From positions 28,058 through 92,057 of the forward strand of contig NZ_QIRF01000005.1 in NCBI RefSeq assembly GCF_003332825.1: 64,000 nt of DNA, written 5' to 3'. The notes beneath the pieces were generated by a model. It was not told the DNA's origin, did no database searches, and worked only from the letters and a program-made list of their open reading frames with translations. This document shows, one piece after another, positions 53,942-63,847 of the stretch. Made by a program: the position numbers and the translations under genes. The number at the start of each line of letters is the position of its first letter. Positions within the stretch are counted from its first letter, which is position 1. Source of the DNA: Dyella sp. C9 (lineage in GTDB: Bacteria; Pseudomonadota; Gammaproteobacteria; Xanthomonadales; Rhodanobacteraceae).

Positions 53942-54373
53942 TTACTCCACGCTGCCGCCGGCAGCTTCGATCGCCGCCTTGGCGCCGGCCGTGGCCAGCA
54001 CGCCCGACAACTTCACCGCGCGGCCGATCTCGCCCTTGAGGACGACCTTGACCTTCTTGGCGCGGCTGTCGATCAGACCGGCCTGGTGCAGGACGATCGG
54101 GTCGATCACGTCGGCCTTGAGGGTGGCCAGCTGGTACAGGAACACTTCCTGGCTCTCCGCCTTCTTCAGCGAGCGGAAGCCCACCTTCGGCAGGCGGCGC
54201 TGCAGCGGCATCTGACCGCCTTCGAAACCGTACTTGTGAGTGCCGCCCGCGCGAGCGTGCTGACCCTTGTGACCGCGACCGGCGGTCTTGCCCAGGCCCG
54301 AACCGATACCGCGACCCACGCGAAGGCGGGTCTTGCGGGCACCGGCGGCCGGCTTGATGTCGTTAAGACGCAT
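53942..54373 (-). CDS. rplO: 50S ribosomal protein uL15
   Basis: The 143-aa uL15 ([20 protein letters not shown]) has the Gly/Arg/Lys-rich N-terminal extension [20 protein letters not shown] that threads into 23S rRNA, followed by the globular domain. It is 5 nt after rpmD and 4 nt before secY. Confidence 0.98.
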   Translation of the reverse strand: MRLNDIKPAAGARKTRLRVGRGIGSGLGKTAGRGHKGQHARAGGTHKYGFEGGQMPLQRRLPKVGFRSLKKAESQEVFLYQLATLKADVIDPIVLHQAGLIDSRAKKVKVVLKGEIGRAVKLSGVLATAGAKAAIEAAGGSVE

Positions 54374-54378
54374 GGTGA

Positions 54379-54576
54379 TTACTCCTCGACCCGCACCAGG
54401 TAGTAGACCGTGTTGATCAGGCCGCGTACCTGCGGGCTGTCCTTCAGTTCACGGACATCGTTGAGCTTGTTCAGGCCGAGCGCCTTGACGCTCAGGCGAT
54501 GACGGCTCTGCACACCGCGTAGGCCCTTGACCAGGCGCACGCGCACGGTGGCGGCGGTTTCGTTGTTCTTAGCCAT
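54379..54576 (-). CDS. rpmD: 50S ribosomal protein uL30
   Basis: The 65-aa uL30 ([20 protein letters not shown]) has the family fold ending [16 protein letters not shown]. The ATG at 54576 lies inside the end of rpsE: the bases ATGGCTAA carry this start and the rpsE stop, an 8-nt overlap. Upstream in-frame codons read antisense-like sequence and are excluded. Confidence 0.97.
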   Translation of the reverse strand: MAKNNETAATVRVRLVKGLRGVQSRHRLSVKALGLNKLNDVRELKDSPQVRGLINTVYYLVRVEE

Positions 54577-55078
54577 TGCCCAGCACCTCTTCCAGGGTCT
54601 TGCCACGCTTGGCAGCGATCTGCTTCGGCGAGGCAACGGCCTGCAGGCCCTTGATGGTGGCGCGCACCAGGTTGATCGGGTTGCGCGAACCGACGGCCTT
54701 GGCCAACACGTTCTTCACACCCACCACTTCCAGCACAGCGCGCATCGCGCCGCCGGCGATGACGCCGGTACCCTCGGAAGCCGGCTGCATGAAGACGCGG
54801 GCTGCACCGTGGTTGGCCTTGATGGCGTACCACAGGGTGCCGTTGTTGAGATCGATGCTCACCATGTTGCGGCGGGCGCGGTCCATGGCCTTGGAGATGG
54901 CGACGGGCACTTCACGCGCCTTGCCATAGCCGAAGCCCACGCGACCTTCGCCGTCGCCGACCACGGTCAGCGCGGTGAAGCTCATCTGGCGGCCACCCTT
55001 GACGGTCTTGGCCACGCGGTTGACGGCGATCAGCTTCTCGAGCAGGCCGTCTGAATTTTCGCGATCGGTAGAAGACAT
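54569..55078 (-). CDS. rpsE: 30S ribosomal protein uS5
   Basis: uS5 helps decoding accuracy and mRNA unwinding at the entry channel. The 169-aa product has the S5 N-terminal domain ([20 protein letters not shown] then [20 protein letters not shown]) and the C-terminal [19 protein letters not shown] 118-nt spacer with three hairpins separates it from rplR. Confidence 0.98.
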   Translation of the reverse strand: MSSTDRENSDGLLEKLIAVNRVAKTVKGGRQMSFTALTVVGDGEGRVGFGYGKAREVPVAISKAMDRARRNMVSIDLNNGTLWYAIKANHGAARVFMQPASEGTGVIAGGAMRAVLEVVGVKNVLAKAVGSRNPINLVRATIKGLQAVASPKQIAAKRGKTLEEVLGNG

Positions 55079-55094
55079 GTTCTTTTCCGTATGC

Positions 55095-55182
55095 CCGGCG
55101 AACCGGGACTTTTGCTTGCGGCTAAGCCGCTTGGAGTTGTAGGTACTTCTCTTGGCAGCAGGTGCCGGGCGAGCCCGACACC
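55095..55182 (-). other. Hairpins in the rplR-rpsE spacer
   Basis: Three stems fill most of this 118-nt gap. CCCGG/CCGGG with a UUCG loop on the RNA is at 55095-55108. GCGGC/GCCGC is at 55119-55131. A 9-bp stem GTGCCGGGC/GCCCGACAC with one G-U pair is at 55163-55182. None has a T run. Confidence 0.6.
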
Positions 55183-55196
55183 CGATGCCGACCGGC

Positions 55197-55556
55197 TTAG
55201 AACTTCAGGCCGGCTTCGCGGGCCGCGTCGGCCAGCGCCTTGATGCGACCGTGGAAGCGGAAGCCCGAGCGATCGAACGCCACGGACTCGATGCCAGCGG
55301 CCAGCGCACGCTCAGCCACAGCCTTACCGACAGCAGCGGCGGCGGTGAGGTTCTTGGTGCCCTTCAGGCCTTCGGCGACCGACTTCTGCACGGTCGAGGC
55401 GGCGGCCACCACCTTCTGGCCATCGGCGGCGAACACCTGTGCGTACAGGTGCTGACCGGTGCGATGGACCGACAGGCGTGCCACACCGAGCTTGCGGATG
55501 TGGGAGCGAGTGGCCTTGGCGCGACGCAGGCGGGATTCGTTCTTGTTCATCGTCAT
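55197..55556 (-). CDS. rplR: 50S ribosomal protein uL18
   Basis: uL18 binds 5S rRNA. The 119-aa product ([20 protein letters not shown]) has the family core [20 protein letters not shown] and ends [20 protein letters not shown] followed by AREAGLKF. It is flanked by two of the long structured spacers. Confidence 0.97.
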   Translation of the reverse strand: MTMNKNESRLRRAKATRSHIRKLGVARLSVHRTGQHLYAQVFAADGQKVVAAASTVQKSVAEGLKGTKNLTAAAAVGKAVAERALAAGIESVAFDRSGFRFHGRIKALADAAREAGLKF

Positions 55557-55604
55557 AATTCCTGGAAACGGATCGGCAAGTAGTTTTGGCTCTTTGTGAT
55601 GAGT

Positions 55605-55622
55605 GCGGCCATGGATGGCCGC
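55605..55622 (-). other. Hairpin in the rplF-rplR spacer
   Basis: GCGGCCAT (55605-55612) and ATGGCCGC (55615-55622) form a perfect 8-bp inverted repeat in the 89-nt gap between rplF and rplR. In practice the loop would be about six bases. Confidence 0.6.
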
Positions 55623-55645
55623 TTCCCCACGCAGGGACAGCGTAC

Positions 55646-56173
55646 TTACGCCTTCTTGGCTTCCTTCAGGGTGATCTTCTCGCCGGAGTAGCGCACGCCC
55701 TTGCCCTTGTAGGGTTCCGGCGGACGGAAGCCACGGATCTTGGCGGCCACTTCACCCACGCGCTGCTTGTCCGAACCCTTGATCAGGATTTCGGTCTGCG
55801 ACGGGGTTTCGATGGTGATGCCTTCCGGAGCGTCGAACACGACCGGATGCGAGAAGCCCAGGGCGATGTTCAGCGACTTGCCGGCCATCGAGGCACGGTA
55901 GCCCACGCCGACCAGCTCGAGCTTGCGCTCGTAACCGTCGGAGACGCCCTTGACCATGTTGGCCACCAGCGCACGCAGGGTGCCACCGAACTTGTCATCT
56001 GCACCTTCGGCCACGGCGATATTCGCCACGCCGTTCTCGATGGAGACGGATGCGCCCGGCAGGGCGTGGGTCGCCAGGGTGCCCTTGGGGCCCTTGACGG
56101 TGATGCCTTCGGCGTTCGAGGTGATCTCAACGCCCTTGGGCAGGGTAATCGGCTTTTTGGCAACGCGGGACAT
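55646..56173 (-). CDS. rplF: 50S ribosomal protein uL6
   Basis: The 175-aa uL6 ([20 protein letters not shown]) has two repeated L6 folds with [20 protein letters not shown] and the conserved [20 protein letters not shown] end. The ATG at 56173 follows rpsH by 10 nt. Confidence 0.98.
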   Translation of the reverse strand: MSRVAKKPITLPKGVEITSNAEGITVKGPKGTLATHALPGASVSIENGVANIAVAEGADDKFGGTLRALVANMVKGVSDGYERKLELVGVGYRASMAGKSLNIALGFSHPVVFDAPEGITIETPSQTEILIKGSDKQRVGEVAAKIRGFRPPEPYKGKGVRYSGEKITLKEAKKA

Positions 56174-56183
56174 CGTCGGCTCC

Positions 56184-56579
56184 TTATGCGACCTGGCCGA
56201 TGACTTCGCCGCCCAGACCCTTGGCACGGGCCTGCGCGTCGGTCAGCAGACCGGCGGAAGTCGAGATGATCGAGATACCCAGGCCACCCAGGACCTTCGG
56301 CAGCTCGTCCTTGCCGCGGTAGACGCGGAGGCCGGAGCGGCTGCCACGGGTGATGGACTCGATGGCCGGACGGCCTTCGAAATACTTGAGCTTGATCTCG
56401 AGCACCGGCTTGCCTTCCACGGTGGAGGCCTTGGCGTCGAGGATATAGCCCTCGTTCTTGAGAAGGTTGGCGATGGCCACCTTCAGCTTCGACGACGGCA
56501 TGTTTACGGCCTGCTTGCCCGTGAGCTGGGCATTGCGGATGCGCGTAAACAGATCGGCGATGGGATCAGTCATGCTCAT
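56184..56579 (-). CDS. rpsH: 30S ribosomal protein uS8
   Basis: uS8 is a primary 16S binder and, in E. coli, the repressor of the spc operon. The 131-aa product ([20 protein letters not shown]) ends with the family [20 protein letters not shown]. The ATG at 56579 matches the family MSMxDPIAD start. It is preceded by a 224-nt gap carrying a strong hairpin and a promoter, so it may head its own transcript. Confidence 0.97.
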   Translation of the reverse strand: MSMTDPIADLFTRIRNAQLTGKQAVNMPSSKLKVAIANLLKNEGYILDAKASTVEGKPVLEIKLKYFEGRPAIESITRGSRSGLRVYRGKDELPKVLGGLGISIISTSAGLLTDAQARAKGLGGEVIGQVA

Positions 56580-56677
56580 GAAAACATCCTTCAGAGTGCA
56601 CCGATATCCGAAAAACCGGAAATCTGTTTTGAGTTGTATGCCGGCACGCAGCCAGCCTGCGGGTACGCAGACCAACG

Positions 56678-56707
56678 ACTATAGCAGCATTTTTCCGACT
56701 TTGCGAA
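56678..56707 (-). promoter_or_regulatory. Predicted promoter upstream of rpsH
   Basis: On the minus strand a TTCGCA -35 (56702-56707) and a TATAGT -10 (56678-56683) are separated by 18 bp. The site lies just downstream of the hairpin at 56730-56755. Together they make an internal transcription boundary in the spc operon plausible. Confidence 0.5.
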
Positions 56708-56711
56708 TAAC

Positions 56712-56755
56712 GGCGCGTAATCGCGCCAACGGCGGCAGGCCAGGGCCTGCCGCCG
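56712..56755 (-). terminator. Attenuator-like hairpins after rpsN
   Basis: An 11-bp perfect stem (56730-56740 with 56745-56755, 4-nt loop) is followed on the transcript by GGCGCG/CGCGCC (56712-56717 with 56722-56727, 4-nt loop). There is no T run immediately after the first stem, so read-through or Rho-dependent attenuation is possible. Confidence 0.5.
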
Positions 56756-56803
56756 TATCGGAACGAGGGAGGGTTTCCACCCTACCCCGCCCAGTTTGGG
56801 GTC

Positions 56804-57109
56804 TTACCAGCTGGCCTTGCGCAGGCCAGGAACGTCACCACGCATGGTGGCTTCGCGCAGCTTGTTACGGCCGAGGCCGAACTTCTGGTACACGGCGCGC
56901 GGACGACCGGTCAGCGCGCAGCGGGTACGCTGGCGGGCCGGGCTGGCGTCACGCGGCTGCTTCTGCAGCTTGGCCTGGGCTTCCATCTTCTCCTCGTAGG
57001 AGGCGGTGGGGCTCAGCACAATCGCCTTCAGTTCGGCGCGCTTGGCGGCGTACTTCTTGACGAGCTTGGTCCGCTTGAGGTCGCGGTTAACCATCGAGGT
57101 CTTGGCCAT
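56804..57109 (-). CDS. rpsN: 30S ribosomal protein uS14
   Basis: The 101-aa uS14 ([20 protein letters not shown]) is the long, zinc-free type: it lacks the CxxC pairs of the short form. It ends with [20 protein letters not shown] and [13 protein letters not shown]. 18 nt separate it from rplE. Confidence 0.98.
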   Translation of the reverse strand: MAKTSMVNRDLKRTKLVKKYAAKRAELKAIVLSPTASYEEKMEAQAKLQKQPRDASPARQRTRCALTGRPRAVYQKFGLGRNKLREATMRGDVPGLRKASW

Positions 57110-57127
57110 GTGTCTCTCGCGACTCTC

Positions 57128-57670
57128 TTAGTTGCGGAACGGGAAGCTGAAGGCTTCCAGCAGCGCCTTGGCTTCTTCGTCGGTCTTGGCGGTGGTGGTG
57201 ATGGAGATGTCCATACCACGCATCGCGTCGACGGCGTCGAAGTCGATTTCCGGGAAGATGATCTGTTCCTTGATGCCGAAGTTGTAGTTACCACGGCCAT
57301 CGAAGGCACGACCCGACACACCACGGAAGTCGCGCGTACGCGGCAGCGAGATGTTGATCAGGCGATCGAGGAATTCCCACATCTGAGCGCGACGCAGGGT
57401 GACCTTGCAGCCGATCGGCCAGCCGTCGCGGATCTTGAACGAGGCAACCGACACGCGGGCCTTGGTCTGGATCGGCTTCTGGCCGGAGATCTTGGCCATG
57501 TCGGCCACGGCGTTCTCGAGCACCTTCTTGTTGCCCGCCGCTTCGCCCACGCCCATGTTCAGGGTGATCTTCGTGATGCGGGGAACCTGCATCACGTTCT
57601 GGTAACCAAAACGCTCGGTGAGCTTCTTGATGACCTGGTCTTTGTAAAACGTTTCGAGACGCGTCGTCAT
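57128..57670 (-). CDS. rplE: 50S ribosomal protein uL5
   Basis: uL5 binds 5S rRNA and contacts the P-site tRNA region. The 180-aa product has [40 protein letters not shown] and the family end [20 protein letters not shown]. Confidence 0.98.
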   Translation of the reverse strand: MTTRLETFYKDQVIKKLTERFGYQNVMQVPRITKITLNMGVGEAAGNKKVLENAVADMAKISGQKPIQTKARVSVASFKIRDGWPIGCKVTLRRAQMWEFLDRLINISLPRTRDFRGVSGRAFDGRGNYNFGIKEQIIFPEIDFDAVDAMRGMDISITTTAKTDEEAKALLEAFSFPFRN

Positions 57671-57682
57671 AACGTAGATTCC

Positions 57683-57997
57683 TTACGCGTCCACAACTTC
57701 GCCGTTGGACTTGAACACGCGCACCTTACGCCCATCGGAGAGCGTCTTGGCGCCAACGCGTTCACCCTTGCCCGTGGCGGAGTTGAACAGCTGGACGTTG
57801 GAGATGTGGATCGAAGCCTCACGCTCGACGATGCCGCCAGCCTGGTTGGCCTGCGGATTCGGCTTGGTGTGACGCTTGACCAGGTTCACGTTGGAGACGA
57901 ACACGCGGTCGCCATCAACGCGCAGCACGTCGCCGCGCTGACCCTTGTTCTTGCCGGTGATCACGAGGACCTGATCACCCTTGCGGATACGGTTCAT
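57683..57997 (-). CDS. rplX: 50S ribosomal protein uL24
   Basis: The 104-aa uL24 starts [20 protein letters not shown], the KOW motif that initiates 50S assembly by binding 23S 5' regions. 12 nt lie between it and rplE. Confidence 0.97.
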   Translation of the reverse strand: MNRIRKGDQVLVITGKNKGQRGDVLRVDGDRVFVSNVNLVKRHTKPNPQANQAGGIVEREASIHISNVQLFNSATGKGERVGAKTLSDGRKVRVFKSNGEVVDA

Positions 57998-58011
57998 GGT
58001 CTAGTCTCCGC

Positions 58012-58380
58012 TCAGAGCACTTCGGGCGCGAGCGAGACGATCTTCATGAACTTCTCGCTGCGCAGCTCGCGAGTGACCGGCCCGAAGATACGGGTGCCGA
58101 TCGGCTCGAGCTTGTTGTTGAGGAGGACCGCTGCGTTACCGTCGAAACGGATCAGCGAGCCATCGGGACGGCGCACACCCTTGGCGGTACGAACCACCAC
58201 GGCGTTGTACACCTCGCCCTTCTTCACCTTGCCGCGCGGGATGGCATCCTTCACGGTGACCTTGATCACGTCACCGATCGCGGCGTAACGGCGCTTGGAG
58301 CCGCCGAGCACCTTGATGCACATCAGTTCGCGGGCGCCGCTATTGTCAGCCGCGGAAAGCGTGCTTTGCATCTGGATCAT
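58012..58380 (-). CDS. rplN: 50S ribosomal protein uL14
   Basis: The 122-aa uL14 ([20 protein letters not shown]) has the signature [20 protein letters not shown] and ends [11 protein letters not shown]. It forms intersubunit bridge B8 with 16S rRNA. Confidence 0.98.
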   Translation of the reverse strand: MIQMQSTLSAADNSGARELMCIKVLGGSKRRYAAIGDVIKVTVKDAIPRGKVKKGEVYNAVVVRTAKGVRRPDGSLIRFDGNAAVLLNNKLEPIGTRIFGPVTRELRSEKFMKIVSLAPEVL

Positions 58381-58394
58381 GTCTGCACCCTCCC

Positions 58395-58655
58395 TTAGAC
58401 GTTAGCGCGCGTGATGATTTCGACCACGCGGTGATGCTTGGTCTTGGACAGAGGACGGCATTCCGCGATGCGGACCAGGTCGCCTTCGTTGGCACCCAGG
58501 TCGTTCTGCGCGTGCAGCTTGGTCGAACGACGGATGATCTTGCCGATCAGCGGATGCTGTTCCTGGCGTTCGATCAGGACCGTCACGGTCTTGTCCATCT
58601 TGTTGCTGATGACGCGGCCCTCGAGGGTGCGCGTCTGCTTCTGGTTGTCGCTCAT
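58395..58655 (-). CDS. rpsQ: 30S ribosomal protein uS17
   Basis: The 86-aa uS17 ([20 protein letters not shown]) has the OB-fold sequence [20 protein letters not shown] and [20 protein letters not shown]. It is a primary 16S 5'-domain binder. Confidence 0.97.
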   Translation of the reverse strand: MSDNQKQTRTLEGRVISNKMDKTVTVLIERQEQHPLIGKIIRRSTKLHAQNDLGANEGDLVRIAECRPLSKTKHHRVVEIITRANV

Positions 58656-58667
58656 ATCGGCCGTCCC

Positions 58668-58853
58668 TTACTTCTTGCCGCCGAGCACGAACTTCGTGCG
58701 GGCGATGTCGCGCCGAACGCGGCGCAGCTGGTGCGGCTGGTTGAGCTGGCCGGTGCCCTTCTGCATGCGCAGGTTGAACTGCTCCTTGCGCAGGTCCAGC
58801 AGGTGCTTATTCAGCTCTTCGGCCGTCTTGTTGGTCAGATCTTTGATGGCCAT
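58668..58853 (-). CDS. rpmC: 50S ribosomal protein uL29
   Basis: The 61-aa, two-helix uL29 ([20 protein letters not shown]) lies near the exit tunnel, where it helps to dock trigger factor and SRP. One nucleotide separates it from rplP. Confidence 0.97.
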   Translation of the reverse strand: MAIKDLTNKTAEELNKHLLDLRKEQFNLRMQKGTGQLNQPHQLRRVRRDIARTKFVLGGKK

Positions 58854-58854
58854 A

Positions 58855-59268
58855 TCACATCACCGCCCGGGTCACGAATTGGGTCTGGACCGAGAGCTTG
58901 GCCGCGGCCAGGCGGAACGCCTCGCGTGCGGTTGCCTCGTCGATACCCTCGATTTCATACAGCATGCGGCCCGGCTGGATCGGAGCGACCCAGTATTCGA
59001 CGCCACCCTTACCGGCACCCATTCGGACTTCGATGGGCTTCTTGGTGATGGGCTTGTCCGGGTACACGCGGATCCACAGCTTGCCGCCGCGCTTGACGAA
59101 GCGGGTGATGCAACGACGACCGGCTTCGATCTGACGTGCAGTCAGCGCACCGTGCGTGGTCGCCTTCAGGCCGAACTCGCCAAAGCTGACGAGGTTCGAG
59201 CAGAAGGCCAGACCGTCGTTGCGGCCCTTGAACTGCTTACGGAATTTGGTTCGCTTGGGTTGCAGCAT
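58855..59268 (-). CDS. rplP: 50S ribosomal protein uL16
   Basis: The 137-aa uL16 ([20 protein letters not shown]) has the family sequence [20 protein letters not shown] and the [20 protein letters not shown] block. It organises the A-site tRNA path in the 50S subunit. Confidence 0.97.
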   Translation of the reverse strand: MLQPKRTKFRKQFKGRNDGLAFCSNLVSFGEFGLKATTHGALTARQIEAGRRCITRFVKRGGKLWIRVYPDKPITKKPIEVRMGAGKGGVEYWVAPIQPGRMLYEIEGIDEATAREAFRLAAAKLSVQTQFVTRAVM

Positions 59269-59279
59269 GGCAACTCTCC

Positions 59280-60029
59280 TTACTTCGCCGTCCGCTCGCG
59301 GCGGCCTTCACCGCCCTCGCGACGCGATTCACGACGACCCTCGCCACCTTCACGACGCGGCTGGGACTGCTCTTCCTTCGGCTCCTGGTTGATCTGGGAC
59401 AGATCGAAGATCTCGCCCTTGTAGATCCACACCTTGATGCCGATGATGCCGTAGGTGGTCTTCGCCTCGGCGAAGCCGTAGTCGATGTCCGCACGCAGGG
59501 TATGCAGCGGCACGCGACCTTCACGGGCCCATTCGGAACGAGCAATCTCGGCGCCGTTCAGACGACCAGAGACATTGATCTTGATGCCCAGGGCACCCAG
59601 GCGCATCGCGTTGCCGACCGAGCGCTTCATCGCGCGGCGGAACATGATGCGACGCTCCAGCTGCTGCGCGATCGACTCGGCAACCAGCTGCGCGTCCAGC
59701 TCGGGCTTGCGCACTTCGCTGACGTTGATGTGCGCCGGAACGCCCATCATGTCGCTGACTTCCTTGCGCAGCTTCTCGATGTCCTCGCCCTTCTTGCCGA
59801 TCACCACGCCCGGACGGGCGGTGTGGATCGTCACGCGCGCGGTCTTGGCCGGGCGCTCGATGAGGATCTTGGAGATGCCGGCCTGGGCCAGCTTCTTGCG
59901 CAGCATCTCGCGAACCTTCAGGTCGGCAGCGAGGTACTGGGCGTATTCGCCCTTATTGGCGTACCACTTCGAGTTCCAGTCCTTGGCAATGCCGAGGCGG
60001 ATACCGGTGGGATGAACTTTATGACCCAT
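59280..60029 (-). CDS. rpsC: 30S ribosomal protein uS3
   Basis: uS3 lies at the mRNA entry site and is part of the ribosomal helicase. The 249-aa product has the KH domain with [20 protein letters not shown] and the S3 C-domain ([20 protein letters not shown]). It ends in a repetitive, charged tail of about 30 residues built of Arg-Arg-Glu-Gly-Gly units ([20 protein letters not shown]). E. coli S3 is 233 aa. Confidence 0.97.
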   Translation of the reverse strand: MGHKVHPTGIRLGIAKDWNSKWYANKGEYAQYLAADLKVREMLRKKLAQAGISKILIERPAKTARVTIHTARPGVVIGKKGEDIEKLRKEVSDMMGVPAHINVSEVRKPELDAQLVAESIAQQLERRIMFRRAMKRSVGNAMRLGALGIKINVSGRLNGAEIARSEWAREGRVPLHTLRADIDYGFAEAKTTYGIIGIKVWIYKGEIFDLSQINQEPKEEQSQPRREGGEGRRESRREGGEGRRERTAK

Positions 60030-60042
60030 CGTCTACGTCCTC

Positions 60043-60378
60043 TTAGTTACCAACGACCACAGTGATGTGGCTGGTGCGCTTCAGGATGCGGGAGCCGCGG
60101 CCCTTGGCGCGGGCGTACATGCGCTTCATCGCCGGACCTTCGTCCACGAAGATGCGCGAGACCTTCAGCTCGTCGACGTCAGCGCCGAGGTTGTTCTCGG
60201 CGTTGGCGACGGCCGACAGCAGCACCTTGCGAACAATGGCTGCGGCCTTCTTGTTAGTGAACTGGAGCACGTCGCTGGCACGGCCCACGGGCATACCGCG
60301 GACCAGGTCAGCTACCAGGCGTGCCTTCTGCGCCGAAATGCGGGCGCTGCGCAGGATCGCTTTGGCTTCAGTGCTCAT
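60043..60378 (-). CDS. rplV: 50S ribosomal protein uL22
   Basis: The 111-aa uL22 ([20 protein letters not shown]) ends [20 protein letters not shown] then HITVVVGN, the tunnel-lining hairpin region. Its ATG shares one base with the rpsS stop (TGATG at 60378). Confidence 0.97.
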   Translation of the reverse strand: MSTEAKAILRSARISAQKARLVADLVRGMPVGRASDVLQFTNKKAAAIVRKVLLSAVANAENNLGADVDELKVSRIFVDEGPAMKRMYARAKGRGSRILKRTSHITVVVGN

Positions 60379-60650
60379 CACTTGCCCTTCTTGTCGCCGC
60401 CATGGCCCTTGAAGGTACGGGTCACCGCGAACTCGCCGAGCTTGTGCCCGACCATGTTCTCGTTGACCAGCACGGGGACATGCTGACGGCCGTTGTGGAT
60501 GGCGATGGTCAGGCCAACCATCTCCGGGAGGATCATCGAACGACGCGACCAGGTCTTGATCGGACGCTTGTTGTTGGCGGAAACGGCGGCTTCCACCTTC
60601 TTTACGAGGTGCAGGTCGACGAACGGACCTTTCTTTAGAGAGCGCGGCAT
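60378..60650 (-). CDS. rpsS: 30S ribosomal protein uS19
   Basis: The 90-aa uS19 ([20 protein letters not shown]) has the family core [20 protein letters not shown] and [20 protein letters not shown]. It forms a head complex with uS13. Confidence 0.98.
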   Translation of the reverse strand: MPRSLKKGPFVDLHLVKKVEAAVSANNKRPIKTWSRRSMILPEMVGLTIAIHNGRQHVPVLVNENMVGHKLGEFAVTRTFKGHGGDKKGK

Positions 60651-60662
60651 AGTCGTTTCCTA

Positions 60663-61484
60663 TTACTTGCGGCGACGCACGATGAACTGCTGCGTGCGCT
60701 TGTTGTTGCGGGTCTTGTAACCCTTGGTCGGCGTGCCCCACGGGCTGACCGGATGACGGCCACCGGAGGTACGGCCTTCACCACCGCCATGCGGATGGTC
60801 GACCGGGTTCATCACAACGCCGCGGACGGTCGGACGGATACCGAGCCAGCGCTTCGCGCCGGCCTTGCCGAGCTTCTTCAGGCTGTGTTCGCTGTTGCCG
60901 ACTTCACCGACGGTGGCGCGGCAATCGACCGGCACGCGGCGCATTTCGCCGGAGCGAAGACGCAGCGTGGCGTAGCCGGATTCACGGGCCACCAGCTGGA
61001 CCGAGGCACCGGCGGAGCGAGCGATCTGCGCGCCCTTGCCCGGCTTCATCTCGATGCAGTGGATGGTCGAACCCACCGGGATCGAACGCAGCGGCAGGCT
61101 GTTGCCAGCCTTGATCGGCGCGTCGCTGCCCGACACCAGGCGGTCGCCCACCTGCACGCCCTTGGGCGCGATGATGTAGCGGCGTTCGCCGTCGGCGTAG
61201 CACAGCAGCGCGATGTGCGCGGTGCGGTTGGGATCGTATTCAATGCGCTCGACGCGGGCGGCGATGCCTTCCTTGTCACGCTTGAAGTCGATGATGCGGT
61301 AACGCTGCTTGTGACCGCCGCCCTGGTGGCGAACGGTGATGCGACCGTAGTGGTTGCGACCGCCGTTCTTGGTCTTTGCCTCGGTCAACGCCGCGTACGG
61401 CGCGCCCTTGTGCAGACCCTCGGTGCGAACGCTGACTGCGTCGCGACGTCCGGGCGAGGTCGGCTTATGAGTGATCAGTGCCAT
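60663..61484 (-). CDS. rplB: 50S ribosomal protein uL2
   Basis: uL2 is essential for peptidyl-transferase centre structure and subunit joining. The 273-aa protein has the N-terminal [13 protein letters not shown] and the conserved C-terminal [20 protein letters not shown], which contains the key His. Confidence 0.98.
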   Translation of the reverse strand: MALITHKPTSPGRRDAVSVRTEGLHKGAPYAALTEAKTKNGGRNHYGRITVRHQGGGHKQRYRIIDFKRDKEGIAARVERIEYDPNRTAHIALLCYADGERRYIIAPKGVQVGDRLVSGSDAPIKAGNSLPLRSIPVGSTIHCIEMKPGKGAQIARSAGASVQLVARESGYATLRLRSGEMRRVPVDCRATVGEVGNSEHSLKKLGKAGAKRWLGIRPTVRGVVMNPVDHPHGGGEGRTSGGRHPVSPWGTPTKGYKTRNNKRTQQFIVRRRK

Positions 61485-61502
61485 CTCAATTCAACTCCTG
61501 GC

Positions 61503-61796
61503 TCAGGCCTTGGCCGACACGTCGATGGTCTGGCCATCGGCGAGGCGCACATAGGCCTTGCGCTTGCCCTGGCGGCTGCCAGCGCGGAAACGGAAGGACT
61601 TGACCTTGCCCTTGGCGTTGACGAGGTTCACCTGCTCGACCTTGACGTCGAACATCTGTTCCACCGCAGCGCGGACATCGGCCTTGGTTGCTTCGGGGGC
61701 AACCACGAAAACGTACTGGTTCTTCTCAGCCAGGCGAGCAGCCTTTTCCGAGATGTGCGGCGCGCGCAGCGTATTCAGGATGCGTTCGTTGCTCAT
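61503..61796 (-). CDS. rplW: 50S ribosomal protein uL23
   Basis: uL23 lies at the exit tunnel as the docking site for trigger factor and SRP. The 97-aa product ([20 protein letters not shown]) overlaps rplD by 4 nt (ATGA), so its translation is coupled. Confidence 0.97.
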   Translation of the reverse strand: MSNERILNTLRAPHISEKAARLAEKNQYVFVVAPEATKADVRAAVEQMFDVKVEQVNLVNAKGKVKSFRFRAGSRQGKRKAYVRLADGQTIDVSAKA

Positions 61797-62395
61797 GCCA
61801 GCCACTCCTCGATCTTCTTCACCGCATCGACCGTCATGACGATGTGGTCGGAACCGACCAGGCTGACCGGGTTCAGGGCCAGCACGTCAACGACGTGGAT
61901 GTACGGGATGTTGCGCGCGGCCAGGAAGGTCGCCTCGTTGGCGTCTTCCGAAACCAGCAGCACACGGCCGGAAACCTGCAGCTCAGCCAGCTTCGCGACC
62001 ATCGCCTTGGTCTTCGGGGTGTCGATGCCGAAGCTCTCGACCACCTTCAGACGGTCCTGGCGGATCAGCTCCGACAGGATCGAGCGGATCGCAACGCGGT
62101 AAGCCTTGCGGTTGACCTTCTGCTCGTAGTTGCGCGGCTTGGCCGCGAACGTGACACCACCGCCCACGAAGATCGGAGCGCGGTAGTCGCCGTGACGAGC
62201 GCCGCCGCCCTTCTGCTTCTTGAACTTCTTGGTGGTACCCGACAGCTCGCCACGCGACAGCTGGGCCTTGGTACCGGCGCGACCGCCGGCCTGGTAGGCC
62301 ACAACCACCTGGTGGATCAGAGCCTGCTTGAACTCACCGCCGAACACTTCGTCCGACACGTTGAGCGGCTTGGCGCCAATGACATTCAATTCCAT
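61793..62395 (-). CDS. rplD: 50S ribosomal protein uL4
   Basis: uL4 lines the exit tunnel and, in E. coli, represses the S10 operon at transcription and translation. The 200-aa protein has [20 protein letters not shown], the [20 protein letters not shown] loop and the C-terminal [20 protein letters not shown]. Confidence 0.98.
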   Translation of the reverse strand: MELNVIGAKPLNVSDEVFGGEFKQALIHQVVVAYQAGGRAGTKAQLSRGELSGTTKKFKKQKGGGARHGDYRAPIFVGGGVTFAAKPRNYEQKVNRKAYRVAIRSILSELIRQDRLKVVESFGIDTPKTKAMVAKLAELQVSGRVLLVSEDANEATFLAARNIPYIHVVDVLALNPVSLVGSDHIVMTVDAVKKIEEWLA

Positions 62396-62406
62396 GGCGT
62401 CTCTCC

Positions 62407-63048
62407 TCAGCCCTTGGTCGTCGGACGGATGACGACGTCGCCGCCGGTAGCACCCGGCACCGCGCCCTTCACCGCGATCAGATGACGCTCGGCGTCGACC
62501 TTGACCACTTCCAGGCCCTGCTGCGTGCGGTTCACCGCACCCATGTGGCCTGCCATCTTCTTGCCCGGGAACACGCGACCCGGGGTCTGACGCTGACCGA
62601 TAGAACCCGGCGCGCGATGCGACAGCGAGTTACCGTGGGTCGCGTCACCCATGGTGAAGTTGTGGCGCTTGATGGTGCCCTGGAAGCCCTTGCCCTTCGA
62701 CACGCCGGCGACGTCAACAATCTGACCCACCTGGAACACGTCGTCGGCCTTGATCTCGGCGCCCACGGTGTACTTGCCGAGATCATCGGCAGACACGCGG
62801 AACTCCCACAGACCACGACCCGGCTCAACCTTCGCCTTCGCGTAGTGGCCCTTCAGCGGCTGCGTCAGCAGGCTGGCGCGCTTGACGCCCGCCGCGACCT
62901 GCACAGCGCTGTAGCCATCGTTATCTTCCGTCTTCAGCTGCGTGACGCGATTCGGGGTGGCCTCAATCAAGGTCACCGGAATCGAGCGTCCGTCTTCAGT
63001 GAAGAGTCGGCTCATGCCGCACTTGCGGCCAACCAGTCCGATACTCAT
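62407..63048 (-). CDS. rplC: 50S ribosomal protein uL3
   Basis: The 213-aa uL3 ([20 protein letters not shown]) has the conserved loop [20 protein letters not shown] and then [20 protein letters not shown] with the PrmB-methylated Gln region. An AGGA lies 7 nt before the ATG at 63048; an upstream TTG at 63072 is not used by the family. Confidence 0.97.
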   Translation of the reverse strand: MSIGLVGRKCGMSRLFTEDGRSIPVTLIEATPNRVTQLKTEDNDGYSAVQVAAGVKRASLLTQPLKGHYAKAKVEPGRGLWEFRVSADDLGKYTVGAEIKADDVFQVGQIVDVAGVSKGKGFQGTIKRHNFTMGDATHGNSLSHRAPGSIGQRQTPGRVFPGKKMAGHMGAVNRTQQGLEVVKVDAERHLIAVKGAVPGATGGDVVIRPTTKG

Positions 63049-63068
63049 CTTCGTATCCTGTCCTTCGC

Positions 63069-63380
63069 TCAACCAAGCTTGATCTGAACGTCCACGCCAG
63101 CGGCGAGGTCAAGCTTCATGAGCGCGTCCACGGTCTTGTCATTGGGGTCGACGATGTCCAGCACGCGCTTGTGCGTACGGGTCTCGTACTGGTCGCGGGC
63201 ATCTTTGTCGACGTGCGGCGACACCAGAATGGTGTAGCGCTCGATCTTGGTCGGGAGCGGAATCGGGCCGAGGACCGTAGCGCCAGTGCGCTTGGCCGTC
63301 TCGACGATTTCGCTGGCCGAACGGTCGATCAGACGATGATCGAACGCCTTGAGCCGGATGCGAATCTTTTGGTTCGCCAT
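63069..63380 (-). CDS. rpsJ: 30S ribosomal protein uS10
   Basis: uS10 is a 30S head protein and the NusE antitermination factor. The 103-aa product ([20 protein letters not shown]) matches the family at full length ([20 protein letters not shown]). It opens the S10 operon behind a leader of about 170 nt. Confidence 0.98.
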   Translation of the reverse strand: MANQKIRIRLKAFDHRLIDRSASEIVETAKRTGATVLGPIPLPTKIERYTILVSPHVDKDARDQYETRTHKRVLDIVDPNDKTVDALMKLDLAAGVDVQIKLG

Positions 63381-63559
63381 AAACCGTGTCCTGTTATCGA
63401 AAGAACAAATTCTGTGAACCGGATGGGCTTCTCACCCACCCGCACAACCCATTGGTACTGCCAGTTACAACTACAGGCCGCATCGAACCGGAATCAACCC
63501 CGGCGCGAAACGACCTTAAAAGACTAGGCAGGCCCTAAATGGACCCGCCCAGACGAAAA

Positions 63560-63589
63560 AGTATAAAACGCGCGAAACGGCCAGGTCAA
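63560..63589 (-). promoter_or_regulatory. Main predicted promoter of the S10-spc-alpha superoperon
   Basis: On the minus strand a TTGACC -35 (63584-63589), an 18-bp spacer and a TATACT -10 (63560-63565) are close to consensus. The start would lie about 170 nt before rpsJ. A second, weaker -10 (TATAGT, 63724-63729) lies upstream. The leader contains a TGGG/CCCA stem but no reading frame. A GAAGTACTTC palindrome sits at 63654-63663. I see no gene in 63381-63780. Confidence 0.6.
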
Positions 63590-63784
63590 CAAAGCGTCAT
63601 GCCTTGTCGCCCAAGCCCTCTCTTGCGTATTGGCCATCCAGGCCAGCGAACTCGAAGTACTTCCTGTACCTCATTTCGCTGTAAGGCCACCCAGACCAAA
63701 GTCAGGCGGCAGGCAAGACCGCGACTATAACCGCAAAACCAGCCAAAGAAAAGCCCCAAACCCGCTTCCGGCTGAATCCGCGCG

Positions 63785-63810
63785 AAAAAAAACCGGCCCG
63801 AAGGCCGGTT
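63785..63810 (-). terminator. Rho-independent terminator of tuf
   Basis: AACCGGCC (63791-63798) pairs perfectly with GGCCGGTT (63803-63810) with a UUCG loop on the RNA, followed by a T run. It lies 37 nt past the tuf stop and separates tuf from the S10 operon. Confidence 0.93.
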
Positions 63811-63847
63811 CTTTTCAGTTCACCACCCGAAAGTGGCTCACCTTGTC

